Assembly (NCBI GenBank): GCA_965221455.1
Contig: OZ244890.1
Coordinates: 2,108,001 to 2,172,000 of the forward strand
From: SMWN01 sp965221455
GTDB taxonomy: Bacteria; Pseudomonadota; Gammaproteobacteria; Eutrophobiales; Eutrophobiaceae
Length of the DNA: 64,000 bases
Reading direction: 5' to 3'
The notes below the pieces were generated by a model that saw only the letters and a program-made list of their open reading frames with translations, was not told the origin of the DNA and made no database searches. The stretch's first letter is position 1. Every line of letters begins with the position of its first letter. The position numbers and the translations under genes were made by a program. Positions 9,626 to 19,844 of the stretch are shown one piece after another.

Positions 9626-12600
9626 GTGAAAGATAGCTTTGTACATTTGCATGTTCACTCCGAATATTCACTGGAAGATGGCCTGATAAAAATAGATGCA
9701 CTTGCAAACAAGATTGCTGAAGACGCAATGCCGGCTGTTGCCTTAACTGAACAAGGAAATCTTTTCTCAGCCGTAAAATTCTACCGGGCAGCCCAGCAAG
9801 CAGGTGTCAAACCAATTATTGGTGTTGAAATCCGTATAAATGGTAGAAAAGATTATAGAGAATCCAGTAGACTGATTTTACTCTGTCAAAATTATCAAGG
9901 TTACAAGAATTTAAATTATTTAATTACGCGTAGTTATCAGGAAGGTCAATATCAGGGCATTGCATCTGTCCAGAAGCAATGGTTAAGAGAGCATGTCGAA
10001 GGTTTAATTGCGCTCTCAGGAGCACAATATGGCGATGTTGGACAAGCATTACTTGCCGGGAATTACGTCCAGGCCAGAAATCTTTTGCGCGAATGGCAAG
10101 CTATATTTCCGGATAGATTTTATCTGGAATTGCAAAGAACGGGCCATTCCAGAGAAGATGACTACATCTGTTCTGCTATTGAGTTAGCTGCTGAATTAGA
10201 TATACCAGTCGTGGCAACGAATAATGTCAGGTTTCTACTGGAAGAAGAGTTTGAAGCGCATGAAGCTCGCGTATGTGTGCAGCAAGGTTACATATTGGGA
10301 GATTCAAGGCGACCCAGACTTTATTCAAGTAAGCAGTATTTACGTTCAATTGATGAAATGATGGAACTGTTTTCTGAAATCCCGGAAGCGATTGAAAATA
10401 CAATAGGTATCGCGAAACGCTGTAATCTTGAATTAACTCTGGGTGAGAACCATTTGCCTGATTTTCCTGTACCACAAGGATTTAGTCAAGATAAATGGTT
10501 GACCCACCAGGCAAAAGAAGGTTTGGGGAATCGATTGGTAATTGAGGAGGATGAAGATCTATTTGAGATTCAAGGAGTCTATCAGGAAAGGTTGGAGTTA
10601 GAACTTGACGTCATCATCGAAATGGGTTTTTCAGGATATTTCCTAATCGTGGCAGATTTTATTCAATGGGCGAAAGATAACACGATTCCCGTAGGACCTG
10701 GACGTGGTTCGGGGGCAGGTTCACTAGTCGCCTATGTACTTGGAATTACCGAGCTTGACCCGCTACAGTATGATTTACTATTTGAGCGATTCCTAAATCC
10801 GGAACGTGTTTCCTTGCCTGATTTTGATGTTGATTTTTGTATGGAAAGGCGGGATGAGGTCATCGACTATGTTGCAGGCAAGTATGGTCGAGATCGTGTT
10901 TCCCAGATAATCACTTACGGCACTATGGCTGCAAAAGTTGTAGTCAGAGATGTTGGACGGGTATTGGGATATCCCTATGGCTTCGTCGATCAAATCGCAA
11001 AACTAATTCCTTTCGACCTTAACATAACTTTAGATCGTGCTCTTGAGCAGGAAGTAATACTTAAAAAACGTTATGAAGATGAAGATGAAGTGAATACCTT
11101 GATTGATCTTGCACGAAAACTTGAAGGGATATCACGTAATGCAGGGCGACATGCGGGTGGTATTGTGATCTCTCCGGAACCACTGACAAATTATATGCCT
11201 CTGTACTGTGAGCAAGGATCGCATTCACTTGTATCACAATTCGATATGGGTGATGTCGAGGCTATTGGTCTGGTTAAATTTGATTTTCTCGGTTTAAGAA
11301 CATTGACGATCATTGATTGGGCGATTCAGGATATTAATCGCATCAGAGTCGATGAAGGTAAACAAGTTCTGGATATTAATCATATTCCACTTGATGACGA
11401 GAAGACTTATGAATTGATCCGTACAAATGAAACGACAGCCATATTTCAGCTTGAGTCTGATGGTATGAAAAGACTCATCAGGGACTTACAGCCCGACGGA
11501 TTTGATGATTTGATCGCCTTGGTTGCCTTGTTCAGGCCTGGACCGTTGCAATCAGGTATGGTGGAAGATTATATCGATTGTAAACATGGTAAGGCGAAAA
11601 TCAAATATCTCCATCCCAGGCTTGAACATACACTGGAACCGACAAATGGTGTGATTTTATATCAAGAACAGGTAATGCAAATAGCCCAGGAATTGGGGGG
11701 GTATACATTAGGCGCTGCAGATTTATTACGTAGGGCAATGGGCAAAAAGAAGCCGGAGGAGATGGCTAAACACAGAAAAATTTTCACGCAAGGCGTGGTT
11801 AAAAGTGGAATAAAAGAAGGTATTGCTAAAAAGATTTTCGATTCAATGGAAAAATTCGCTGATTACGGTTTCAATAAATCACATTCTGCTGCCTATGCCT
11901 TGATTTCCTATCAGACAGCCTGGCTAAAGACACATTACCCTGCCTATTTTATGGCTGCTGTATTCTCATCTGATATGGATAATACCGATAAGATTGTTAT
12001 GTTACGCGATGAAATTGAAACAATGCGTCTTAATCTTAACGGACCCAGTGTAAATAAAAGTTACTATAAATTTACCGTGGAAAATGAGAGAACTATCAGG
12101 TTTGGTCTTGGTGCAATAAAGGGTGTGGGTGAGGCCGCTATCAAAAACATTATTCATGACCGGGAAGAGAATGGCTATTTTGTAGATTTATTTGATTTGT
12201 GCCGAAGGATAGATCTGAAAAGAGTGAATAGGCGTGTTCTTGAATCGATTATTCGCTCAAGTTCATCTGATGAACTCGGCCCCGGCCGCAGCCATATGAT
12301 GGCAAGTTTAAACAAGGCTATACAGACAGCAGAGCAATTAAGCAAAAATAGTCATAGTGGTCAGGAAGATCTGTTTGGTTTGTCCCCGGTTGTTGAGGAC
12401 GACAAAGAAACAGGTGATACATCTGATAGCTCAGCCTTTTGTGATGCGATCGAGTGGTCCGACGACGAAAGATTAGTCGGGGAAAAAGAAACATTGGGGT
12501 TTTATCTACAGGGTCATCCTATTATTAAATATGAGCCGGAATTCGAGTGTCTGGGAACCATAAAATTAAAGGAGGTTAAAAATGGAGAAGATGTCCTTAT

Positions 12601-13117
12601 TGCAGGTTACATTAACAGCCTAAGAGCGCCGGGCAGTGGTAAAAAAGTTGCAAATATACAATTGGAAGACAGGAGCGGACGAATCAATGTAATCGTTTAT
12701 GCTGAAAATTTTCAAAAGTATAGAGATAGCCTGCTTCAAGATGAGTTGGTACTCATAAAGGGTAAAGGTAAAAGTGATAATTATTCCCTGAGTGGTTTAT
12801 CTGTTATTGCCAATGAAGTTTATACATTGGCACAAATAAGGAAACGCGCAAACTTGAGAATACAATTAAGAAAACAGGAAAATTTTCTTGAGCAAATGAA
12901 TTATTTGAAGGAGGCATTGACTCCTTATTGTAGAGGTGACAACGGGGTAAGTGTAGAATATGAGAATGCAGAAGGACAATGTACTCTGGCTCTTGGCGAT
13001 GACTGGACAATCAATATTAATGATACGTTGTTGGAATCTTTGAGACATTATCTTGGGGGAAATAATGTCCATTTGGATTATCCTTTTGAAGCAGGCTTTT
13101 CATGTCAAAAGAGCTGA
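9626..13117 (+). CDS. dnaE: DNA polymerase III alpha subunit
   Basis: Replicative DNA polymerase of family C. An N-terminal PHP domain starts with HLHVHSEYS. The palm carries GPGRGSGAGSLVAYVLG and the catalytic PDFDVDF motif. With the GTG at 9626 as start the catalytic aspartates are D401 and D403, identical to E. coli, and a GAGAG box precedes this GTG. A TTG four codons upstream is the alternative. A helix-hairpin-helix region and an OB fold follow (about residues 960-1060). About 1163 residues, normal. Confidence 0.97.
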   Translation: MKDSFVHLHVHSEYSLEDGLIKIDALANKIAEDAMPAVALTEQGNLFSAVKFYRAAQQAGVKPIIGVEIRINGRKDYRESSRLILLCQNYQGYKNLNYLITRSYQEGQYQGIASVQKQWLREHVEGLIALSGAQYGDVGQALLAGNYVQARNLLREWQAIFPDRFYLELQRTGHSREDDYICSAIELAAELDIPVVATNNVRFLLEEEFEAHEARVCVQQGYILGDSRRPRLYSSKQYLRSIDEMMELFSEIPEAIENTIGIAKRCNLELTLGENHLPDFPVPQGFSQDKWLTHQAKEGLGNRLVIEEDEDLFEIQGVYQERLELELDVIIEMGFSGYFLIVADFIQWAKDNTIPVGPGRGSGAGSLVAYVLGITELDPLQYDLLFERFLNPERVSLPDFDVDFCMERRDEVIDYVAGKYGRDRVSQIITYGTMAAKVVVRDVGRVLGYPYGFVDQIAKLIPFDLNITLDRALEQEVILKKRYEDEDEVNTLIDLARKLEGISRNAGRHAGGIVISPEPLTNYMPLYCEQGSHSLVSQFDMGDVEAIGLVKFDFLGLRTLTIIDWAIQDINRIRVDEGKQVLDINHIPLDDEKTYELIRTNETTAIFQLESDGMKRLIRDLQPDGFDDLIALVALFRPGPLQSGMVEDYIDCKHGKAKIKYLHPRLEHTLEPTNGVILYQEQVMQIAQELGGYTLGAADLLRRAMGKKKPEEMAKHRKIFTQGVVKSGIKEGIAKKIFDSMEKFADYGFNKSHSAAYALISYQTAWLKTHYPAYFMAAVFSSDMDNTDKIVMLRDEIETMRLNLNGPSVNKSYYKFTVENERTIRFGLGAIKGVGEAAIKNIIHDREENGYFVDLFDLCRRIDLKRVNRRVLESIIRSSSSDELGPGRSHMMASLNKAIQTAEQLSKNSHSGQEDLFGLSPVVEDDKETGDTSDSSAFCDAIEWSDDERLVGEKETLGFYLQGHPIIKYEPEFECLGTIKLKEVKNGEDVLIAGYINSLRAPGSGKKVANIQLEDRSGRINVIVYAENFQKYRDSLLQDELVLIKGKGKSDNYSLSGLSVIANEVYTLAQIRKRANLRIQLRKQENFLEQMNYLKEALTPYCRGDNGVSVEYENAEGQCTLALGDDWTININDTLLESLRHYLGGNNVHLDYPFEAGFSCQKS

Positions 13118-13149
13118 ATAACTATAAAGTGGAACGGTAGGATTAAAAA

Positions 13150-14100
13150 ATGAATTTTCTGGATTTCGAGCAACCAATAGCAGAACTTGATGCAAAGATC
13201 GAGGAACTGAGACATGTAGGATCTGACTCGGAAATTAATATCAGTGAAGAAATAAATAAACTACAGAAACGCAGTAATGAATTAATAGAATCAATATTCT
13301 CTTCATTATCTGTATGGCAATATTCTCAGTTAGCAAGGCATCCACAAAGACCATATACATTGGATTATATTGACAGAATAGTGACAGATTTCGAAGAGTT
13401 GCATGGTGACAGAGGGTTTGCGGATGATCCCGCTATTGTCTGTGGCATTGGTCGCCTGGAGGGAATCCCCGTTGCAATTATAGGGCATCAAAAAGGACGA
13501 GATACTAACGACAGAATTTATAGGAATTACGGTATGCCCAAGCCTGAAGGCTATCGCAAAGCATTGCGTATTATGAAACTTGCCGAACGATTCAAATTAC
13601 CCGTGTTGACGTTTATTGACACGCCTGGTGCTTATCCGGGCATTGGTGCGGAGGAGCGTGGGCAAAGTGAGGCGATTGCGAGAAATTTACTGGCCATGTC
13701 GGCGTTGAAGACACCCATTATTGCTACTGTAATCGGAGAAGGAGGCTCGGGGGGGGCTTTGGCGATTGGTGTGGGGGATAAGTTGTTTATGATGAAATAC
13801 AGTACATATTCAGTGATCTCTCCTGAGGGATGCGCCTCCATATTATGGAAGAGTGCTGGCAAGGCAGAAGAGGCTGCGGAGGCGATGGGGATCACCGCGA
13901 AAAGTTTGCAGAAACTTGGATTGGTTGATGAAATTATCGAAGAGCCACTTGGCGCAGCGCATAGAGACTATGATAGTACCGCCAAGGCTTTGAAAAAATC
14001 ATTATTGACGGCGGTTAATGAACTCAAATCGTTAGATACTGTTGAATTGGTCAGTGCTCGGCGGAGTCGGATCAGACAATACGGCTGCTTTAATAATTAA
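13150..14100 (+). CDS. accA: Acetyl-CoA carboxylase carboxyltransferase alpha subunit
   Basis: Alpha subunit of the carboxyltransferase that moves the carboxyl group from biotin carboxyl carrier protein to acetyl-CoA, giving malonyl-CoA for fatty acid synthesis. The crotonase-fold core with FIDTPGAYPGIGAEERGQ and the oxyanion-forming GEGGSGGALAIG stretch are intact. 316 residues (E. coli 319). It follows dnaE by 32 bases, as in E. coli. Confidence 0.97.
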   Translation: MNFLDFEQPIAELDAKIEELRHVGSDSEINISEEINKLQKRSNELIESIFSSLSVWQYSQLARHPQRPYTLDYIDRIVTDFEELHGDRGFADDPAIVCGIGRLEGIPVAIIGHQKGRDTNDRIYRNYGMPKPEGYRKALRIMKLAERFKLPVLTFIDTPGAYPGIGAEERGQSEAIARNLLAMSALKTPIIATVIGEGGSGGALAIGVGDKLFMMKYSTYSVISPEGCASILWKSAGKAEEAAEAMGITAKSLQKLGLVDEIIEEPLGAAHRDYDSTAKALKKSLLTAVNELKSLDTVELVSARRSRIRQYGCFNN

Positions 14101-14155
14101 TTGTCATCCTGTATTCAGGCTCTTCCAAGTTTAAAATAAGTTATCAATCTATTCA

Positions 14156-15514
14156 GTGCCTAAAGAAAAACAATTCTCTTTCCAATCGCATGTGAAAGAT
14201 ATTTTATCCGGATATCCTGAGGCCGAAACATGTTGGATTGCATATAGCGGCGGGCTGGACTCACATGTGCTTTTGCATGTTTTAATGTGTCTTGGAGAGC
14301 AAATCACACCAAAGCTGGTTGCCGTTCATGTCAATCATGGTCTAAGCCGGGATGCTGACTCATGGGGAAAACACTGTCGCACTGTATGTGAAAACTATGC
14401 GATTGAATTACTGATTTTTAAAGTGGATTTATCCACAAGGTGCAGACAGGGGATGGAAGCATTTGCCAGAGAAAGGCGCCACGGGGTATTCAATGATTTG
14501 ATGAAGAGCCATGATTTATTATTGACAGGGCATCATGTTAATGATCAAGTTGAAACAATGCTACTGCAATTGCTACGTGGGGCGGGACCGGATGGACTGG
14601 TGGGGATGCCACAGTCCAGGGAATTCTCGGAAGGGTTACTATTGAGACCATTTCTCGATATTACCAGAGAAGAGATTTATGATTATGCACTAAAAAAATC
14701 TTTGAATTGGATTGAAGACGAGAGTAACGAATCAAATAAACATGACCGAAATTTTCTTAGAAATAAAATAATTCCAGGATTACTGGACCGTTGGCCAGGC
14801 TCTTTGAAAACAATAAGTCGTGCAATTTGGCATCAGTCCAGTGCAAGAAATTTGATTAATGAAATATCAGAAATCGATTTGCCAATTGTCTGTGATGAAG
14901 AATTCACAAAAATAAATCTAGGGGAATTAGAAAATTTATCTCATGTTAGAAGAAAAAATGTTCTTAGGGCATGGATTAAGAAAAATAATCTCAAAATACC
15001 TAACGCAGGCATTATAGAAAATATAAACAAGGAAGTAATTCACGCTGACAAAGATAAAAATCCTTGTGTTAAATGGGCCGGTGCGGAAGTAAGGCGTTAC
15101 CGTGAGTATCTACATATTATGCCGTCTTTATCGCCCCATGATGTGAACTCGGTTACTCCCTGGGATTTTGAAGGAATGCTTGAATTAACATCGGGTTATC
15201 TTAAGGCCGTTTCCAGTAAAGGTATTGGTATTAAAGGCACCATGATAGTGGGTAGTCATATCGAAATTAAATATAGACGCGGTGGGGAAATAATTAAACC
15301 ATCAGGTCGTAATCACACATACGAATTGAAAAAATTATTTCAAGAGGAAGGTGTGCCACCCTGGCTTCGTGATCGTATTCCCTTAATTTATGACAAGAAC
15401 GAATTGGTTGCCGTGGCTGATCTATGGGTTGCAGATAAATATGCTGCAGCGGCACTGGAAACTGCATGGCAGATTGAATGGGATTGGAAATGGAATGGAA
15501 AAGATGAAAAATAA
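14156..15514 (+). CDS. tilS: tRNA(Ile)-lysidine synthase
   Basis: Attaches lysine to C34 of tRNA-Ile(CAU) so that it reads AUA. The N-type ATP pyrophosphatase loop SGGLDS lies near residue 30. The HVNHGLSRDADSWG stretch and the TilS-specific C-terminal domains are visible. 452 residues is within the range of long TilS forms. The start is GTG at 14156; I see no good ribosome binding site. The downstream gene overlaps its last codons. Confidence 0.94.
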   Translation: MPKEKQFSFQSHVKDILSGYPEAETCWIAYSGGLDSHVLLHVLMCLGEQITPKLVAVHVNHGLSRDADSWGKHCRTVCENYAIELLIFKVDLSTRCRQGMEAFARERRHGVFNDLMKSHDLLLTGHHVNDQVETMLLQLLRGAGPDGLVGMPQSREFSEGLLLRPFLDITREEIYDYALKKSLNWIEDESNESNKHDRNFLRNKIIPGLLDRWPGSLKTISRAIWHQSSARNLINEISEIDLPIVCDEEFTKINLGELENLSHVRRKNVLRAWIKKNNLKIPNAGIIENINKEVIHADKDKNPCVKWAGAEVRRYREYLHIMPSLSPHDVNSVTPWDFEGMLELTSGYLKAVSSKGIGIKGTMIVGSHIEIKYRRGGEIIKPSGRNHTYELKKLFQEEGVPPWLRDRIPLIYDKNELVAVADLWVADKYAAAALETAWQIEWDWKWNGKDEK

Positions 15515-16259
15515 TATCAGTGCATACTTTAGAAATATCAGTCTATTTGGGAAATCTGAAATGTTTGAAAATGACCAGGCGAAACAGTGGGCTACAAACA
15601 GAGACAATTCGAAGAGCATGCGAAAAAAAGAGATGGATATCTATGGAGAGGAGAGGATTACGCAGCAAAAACTCTATGAGAAATGGGTCGTAAAGTCATC
15701 ATGGGATTTGCATACTGAAGCAATTCCGCTTTTATTGTCAATTGACCCTGAGAAATATTCAGTATCTTCACTGGCTGATGGAAGAGAAGAAAAATATCAA
15801 GATTTACGAGAGCACGCGCAATACTGTGTTGGAAAAGGATTACTTGCAGTTTTAAATCAAGAACAACCCGCAGAAGAATGGATGGTAAAACCGATTGATG
15901 TCTATAAGTGGGCGATAATCAGTCAGGTGGAAATTCCTGAACAATTATTAGCCTTAATGGAATTTGTAATGATGTCGCTGGTTTCGGCGGACAATATCAA
16001 GGATGATCCATCCAATAAGGAAAGTCATGTAAAGGACTCTCTTAACAGGGATAAAGAGCATATTCTGGGCGCCGCATTATCCATGCTTGTTAATTATCCA
16101 GAATGTTGCAAGGATGAAAAAGGTCGAGTGAGTGCGGAAAATATTCTCTCACTAATTAGTGAAAATAAAAGTAATTTATTTGAAAAAGAGATTCCGAAGT
16201 TATCTACAACTGTTAATATAGATATTATCAACCATTGGATAATGGTCAGTGTTTCATAG
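15504..16259 (+). CDS. Hypothetical protein overlapping tilS
   Basis: Encodes about 251 residues with no motif I recognise. It is soluble, charged and mostly helical by eye, with no signal peptide or clear membrane segment. The ATG at 15504 lies 11 bases inside tilS and has GGAAAAG directly before it, implying translational coupling. A longer form from 15393 would be read almost wholly inside tilS and is unlikely. The C-terminal half is hydrophobic in patches and could pack as a helical domain. Its link to tilS may be positional only. Confidence 0.6.
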   Translation: MKNNISAYFRNISLFGKSEMFENDQAKQWATNRDNSKSMRKKEMDIYGEERITQQKLYEKWVVKSSWDLHTEAIPLLLSIDPEKYSVSSLADGREEKYQDLREHAQYCVGKGLLAVLNQEQPAEEWMVKPIDVYKWAIISQVEIPEQLLALMEFVMMSLVSADNIKDDPSNKESHVKDSLNRDKEHILGAALSMLVNYPECCKDEKGRVSAENILSLISENKSNLFEKEIPKLSTTVNIDIINHWIMVSVS

Positions 16260-16354
16260 TAGGTTTACCTGGTGTATAGCCGGAGGAAAGTTTTTCTCCA
16301 AGTTAATGTTATAGGCTGGACCTTTGTATCCTGTATAACAGTTGATTTTTCAAG

Positions 16355-17836
16355 TTAATGATTTGTTGGCATCAACGTGAACTTTAGCTTGATATCACCA
16401 ATTTCTATAATATCACCTTCTTTTAATTTGTATCTTCCAACTTTTTCATTATTAATAAATACACTATTGCGTGAGTTTAAATCAATTAACGTAAACTCCT
16501 TACCTTGACCTAGATGAATCTCAGCATGATGTCTTGATACTGATTTGTCTCGTAATGTGATTTCATTATTGCTGCCTCGACCAATTCTGCAAGTGGTTTG
16601 GGTAATTGGCAGTCTTGCTTTTGTCTTATTCTGCGTGATCAAATAAGCGAATGCCTCAACTTCGGGACAGTTTACTGTGGCTCCGTGACTTTTATTTTGT
16701 TGCCTTAATATTATGATAAATGTAGCAATTGTCAAAATCATTAATATAAACAATGCGATAGGTATGATGTACCATAACCATGTCTCGAATAATTTACTTA
16801 TTGTTATTTGTGGTACAACTTGCGTAGGCACAATTGTCGTGATATTTACTTTCTCTTTTTTGTCCTCAAACACAGGTTCTTGTTGAATTGTAGTTGCCGA
16901 TGTATGCCTCACCGAGGCTGAACTAAATTCAATAGGTACGGAAATTTCGGTCGCCCTGATATTTGTTTCAAGGATAAGAGTGATATTTGATTTCCCATTC
17001 GTCTTTTTATCCATTATATGGTCTAACGGAATATTGAATTCACCACCATTATCAAGATTGGAATAAGCTTTATTGAAGAAATAAGCAGGGATATTGAGGC
17101 TATTATCAGCTTCCTGGAATAGGCCCCCGGTTTCTTCACTAAGTCTTCTTATTGTTTGCAGTGAGACAGATTGGGCGACGGAGCGTACATAGCCTATGCT
17201 GGTGATGACAATACCCGCTTTTTTCGCGGCATTAACAACATCATTGTGAAAATAGGCTTTGTCTTCTGCCAGTCCATCTGAGAATAAAAAAATCGCTTTT
17301 CTTGTAGCATCTATATCTCTAAATAGCGTGATGGCCTCAAGCATGTTTCTGTACAATTCCGTAGTGCTCCCAATTGCTTCCAGTGCTTTTGCGGCATCAT
17401 TGATAAGCGGGGATTCTGACCCTATAGGTGCTTCCAATCGTAGTTCTTTATCAAAGCTGGCAAGACCAAAACGATGGTGCTCTTTTGCTGAGGACAAAAT
17501 TTTGTTGATGTCTTCAATATTTTTGTCAATCGCATTCTGTCGCGCAGGATCACTGGTATCCACTAGAAACAATATCGCTGTGATGGCTCCTGAATTTGGA
17601 TAACTTCTTCCTTTCTTGACTGCAAGGTTAGTGTTTGTATATTCAGCTGTAATCGAGAGAACAGGTTCGGCATTTCTGGTTCTATAATGACAGAATAAGC
17701 TCTTTTTATCTTTTGATTGATCACATGCGACGATTACATCGCCATTGATTTGTTCGAGTGCATAAACCTTTGTAACAACAGCCAATATGCACACAGACAA
17801 TAGTATAAAGCTATTATATTGTTTTTGTCTGATCAC
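16355..17836 (-). CDS. VWA and FHA domain membrane protein
   Basis: Encodes 493 residues. The order is: signal peptide or N-terminal anchor (1-27), a von Willebrand A-like domain (about 80-250), a linker, one membrane helix near residues 345-375, and a C-terminal FHA domain (about 405-490) with GRGSNNEITL, SRHHAEI and NSRNSVFINN. FHA domains bind phosphothreonine, so the tail is probably cytoplasmic and the VWA part periplasmic. The VWA metal site is imperfect (DTSDP where DxSxS is expected). It is the last gene of a minus-strand set with a MotA/TolQ-like and a TolR-like protein. Ser/Thr kinases elsewhere in the window (31 and 60 kb) could supply the phospho-signal, but that is only an inference. 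Confidence 0.8.
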   Translation of the reverse strand: MIRQKQYNSFILLSVCILAVVTKVYALEQINGDVIVACDQSKDKKSLFCHYRTRNAEPVLSITAEYTNTNLAVKKGRSYPNSGAITAILFLVDTSDPARQNAIDKNIEDINKILSSAKEHHRFGLASFDKELRLEAPIGSESPLINDAAKALEAIGSTTELYRNMLEAITLFRDIDATRKAIFLFSDGLAEDKAYFHNDVVNAAKKAGIVITSIGYVRSVAQSVSLQTIRRLSEETGGLFQEADNSLNIPAYFFNKAYSNLDNGGEFNIPLDHIMDKKTNGKSNITLILETNIRATEISVPIEFSSASVRHTSATTIQQEPVFEDKKEKVNITTIVPTQVVPQITISKLFETWLWYIIPIALFILMILTIATFIIILRQQNKSHGATVNCPEVEAFAYLITQNKTKARLPITQTTCRIGRGSNNEITLRDKSVSRHHAEIHLGQGKEFTLIDLNSRNSVFINNEKVGRYKLKEGDIIEIGDIKLKFTLMPTNH

Positions 17837-17866
17837 ATAAAATTACTCTTTAAGAGCATGAAAAAT

Positions 17867-18382
17867 CTATTTATCGGGGAATAAAGGATCTGGTAGATCA
17901 TAAAATTGTATGTCCAGACTTTCCTGGCCTGTTTCTGAGGAATCGAGTGCTTCCTGTCTTATGAAATCATCTTCTTCATATTCTCCTAATTGAGGTATCC
18001 CACGATCAATTTTTGATTGTGCAGTGATAATGTGTTCATGCAACAAACTGGAATAGGGCAGTATGTAGGCCCTTGGCTTTACCGAAGAAGTAATATCCTC
18101 AACTTCTTTCAGCCACAGATAGATGGATCCTTCTTCCCCTGTTAGTTTGTCAGGTTGCTGCACTTCTGATGCAAGTAGTCTGAAATGTGATGGAAGTTTT
18201 TGGTCTGTTGGCCAACCAAGCAAGGGTGGAAATGAGAAATATGAAACAACGTAAAAGGCAGAAGTGATAATTATCATCATTGCCTTAACTTGCCACGACC
18301 ATCTGGAGTATAAATTAACACTCAATAATAAAACTGCTACCAGTATATATGCGGCAATAAGACCTGAAATTCCCAGTGTCAT
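17867..18382 (-). CDS. Small membrane protein of the VWA-FHA module
   Basis: Encodes 171 residues. Two hydrophobic helices lie in the first 55 residues (about 5-25 and 33-52). They are followed by a soluble acidic region that is probably periplasmic. I do not recognise a family. It lies 30 bases upstream of the VWA-FHA gene and downstream of the TolR-like gene on the same strand, so it is probably a structural partner in that complex. Confidence 0.6.
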   Translation of the reverse strand: MTLGISGLIAAYILVAVLLLSVNLYSRWSWQVKAMMIIITSAFYVVSYFSFPPLLGWPTDQKLPSHFRLLASEVQQPDKLTGEEGSIYLWLKEVEDITSSVKPRAYILPYSSLLHEHIITAQSKIDRGIPQLGEYEEDDFIRQEALDSSETGQESLDIQFYDLPDPLFPDK

Positions 18383-18463
18383 GGTTGAATATTCCTCTAT
18401 CTCTTAAATTTATTTATGCAATACTACATTGACATGTAAGTGTGACCAATTGCGATTGATTGA

Positions 18464-19054
18464 TTAAAGGGAGACCAATTGTTTAGGTAGAAAGCTCACG
18501 TTCGAAATTTTACCGTCTCTGCCCATATTGAATCGAAATGCGGTTTTTTCCACACCCATTTTCTCCATTTTAACAACGCCATAATAAATAACTTCCAGTG
18601 ATGGATTGACCTTAACCAGACGTACATTGACATCAACGGGCTTTTCCGTTTCTGATGAGTAATAGTGCAGGTTCACCACGTATTCCCCCCTGATTATGCC
18701 ACGGATAGTGACAACCTCTTGATTAAGTGGGTTTTCCACTTCTTCACCATTGATTGTAATGGTGTCATTAAGTTGTCCCCGATCATCCCGGTCAAGATGA
18801 ATTAGACCTGCCTCTTTATTCTTATGCCACATTACCCTGCCGTCAGGATCCTCAACCCAGGTATCAATATCATCAGGGTTATTGTCTTCCCAGGTGATGG
18901 TGATGATATATTCTGCTTTGGGGTCAATGATGCCGGTTTTGGCTTCAGGATTCATAAACATAATGGCGACCAAAAACAGGAATGTGAAGCCAAGTAAAGC
19001 ATTAAACAATAAATCGGTAAAAGGATCAGATTTAAAACGTTCCCTGGCTGACAT
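18464..19054 (-). CDS. TolR/ExbD-like single-span protein with periplasmic domain
   Basis: Encodes 196 residues. A short cytoplasmic N terminus containing DPFTDLLFN is followed by one membrane helix (about residues 14-36), like ExbD, TolR or MotB stators. The periplasmic part contains DIDTWVEDPDGRVMW and HLDRDDRG, resembling DUF2135-like beta-sandwich domains (by recall, unverified). It begins five bases after the MotA/TolQ-like gene, so the two are probably an energised channel pair. No peptidoglycan-binding OmpA motif is visible, unlike MotB or ZorB. Confidence 0.7.
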   Translation of the reverse strand: MSARERFKSDPFTDLLFNALLGFTFLFLVAIMFMNPEAKTGIIDPKAEYIITITWEDNNPDDIDTWVEDPDGRVMWHKNKEAGLIHLDRDDRGQLNDTITINGEEVENPLNQEVVTIRGIIRGEYVVNLHYYSSETEKPVDVNVRLVKVNPSLEVIYYGVVKMEKMGVEKTAFRFNMGRDGKISNVSFLPKQLVSL

Positions 19055-19059
19055 TTTTT

Positions 19060-19797
19060 TTAGTTTAATCTGGGTAAAACGTACACCCTTGTAAGGTGTC
19101 TGATTGAATCAATTAAATCATCAGAGCTACGGTCAAGCATTTGATATTGCGTTGCCGATAACATGCTACACACCAGTCCAGCCAGTGTCGTATACAGTGC
19201 TGTACCCATGCCAGAACTCATATAGGTGAGTATTTTCTGCATCGTCGTAATATCAAAATCAGTGATATTGGAGACTGAACTCAACATTAGAATAAAGCCG
19301 ATGATAGTTCCCAATAAACCCATCTTGATCATGATATCGGCTGTAAACCAGCCAATCTCATGAGGCGATTTAAGTTTGGATATATAATATTCAATATGAT
19401 CGGAGCCAGTGTTTTTGATTTCGGCGTTATCTCTTTCGGCGCTCGTTTTGTTAATTAGATCACGAATATAATCAGTAACCAGGCAATTCGGTAGAAATTG
19501 GTTATTCTCAATTTTGACCTTATTGTTTGATATGTCTAACTTGAAATCTTTCTTTTTTACAATCATGTTTTCAACTGCTCTGGCATCGTTAATTTGTGAT
19601 GAAATATGAAAGACTCTCATGGCACAATGTACCGATACACAAAAATACAAGAAAGCTATACCCACCGATATCCTGCTTCGGTCCGTGGTAAACAGGAGAT
19701 AAAGTACGTCTTTTTGCCACGCGAGAATTAACAGGAAGATGACAATGCCTGTGAAGATTAACCAGACCAGAAACAAATGATGTTCATGTTTTTGCAT
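19060..19797 (-). CDS. MotA/TolQ/ExbB-like proton channel protein
   Basis: Encodes 245 residues with four hydrophobic segments: two near the N terminus, then MGLLGTIIGFILML and ALYTTLAGLVCSML in the C-terminal half. The last two match the TolQ/ExbB signature (GLLGTVxG and ALxTTxxGL). This family forms pentameric proton channels around a TolR/ExbD-type dimer, and that partner is the next gene. A 47-base gap separates it from the lipoprotein gene upstream. The force it generates probably acts on the downstream VWA-FHA protein (inference). Confidence 0.8.
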   Translation of the reverse strand: MQKHEHHLFLVWLIFTGIVIFLLILAWQKDVLYLLFTTDRSRISVGIAFLYFCVSVHCAMRVFHISSQINDARAVENMIVKKKDFKLDISNNKVKIENNQFLPNCLVTDYIRDLINKTSAERDNAEIKNTGSDHIEYYISKLKSPHEIGWFTADIMIKMGLLGTIIGFILMLSSVSNITDFDITTMQKILTYMSSGMGTALYTTLAGLVCSMLSATQYQMLDRSSDDLIDSIRHLTRVYVLPRLN

Positions 19798-19844
19798 TTT
19801 TATTCGCTTTTGGGAATTGTGGGGTAATCATTAAAGAGACTTGT

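Noticed and set aside
18464..19797. Zorya-type defence (ZorA/ZorB) for the MotA-like pair
   Set aside because: The TolR-like partner lacks the peptidoglycan-binding domain of ZorB, and no ZorC/D or ZorE helicase or nuclease gene follows.
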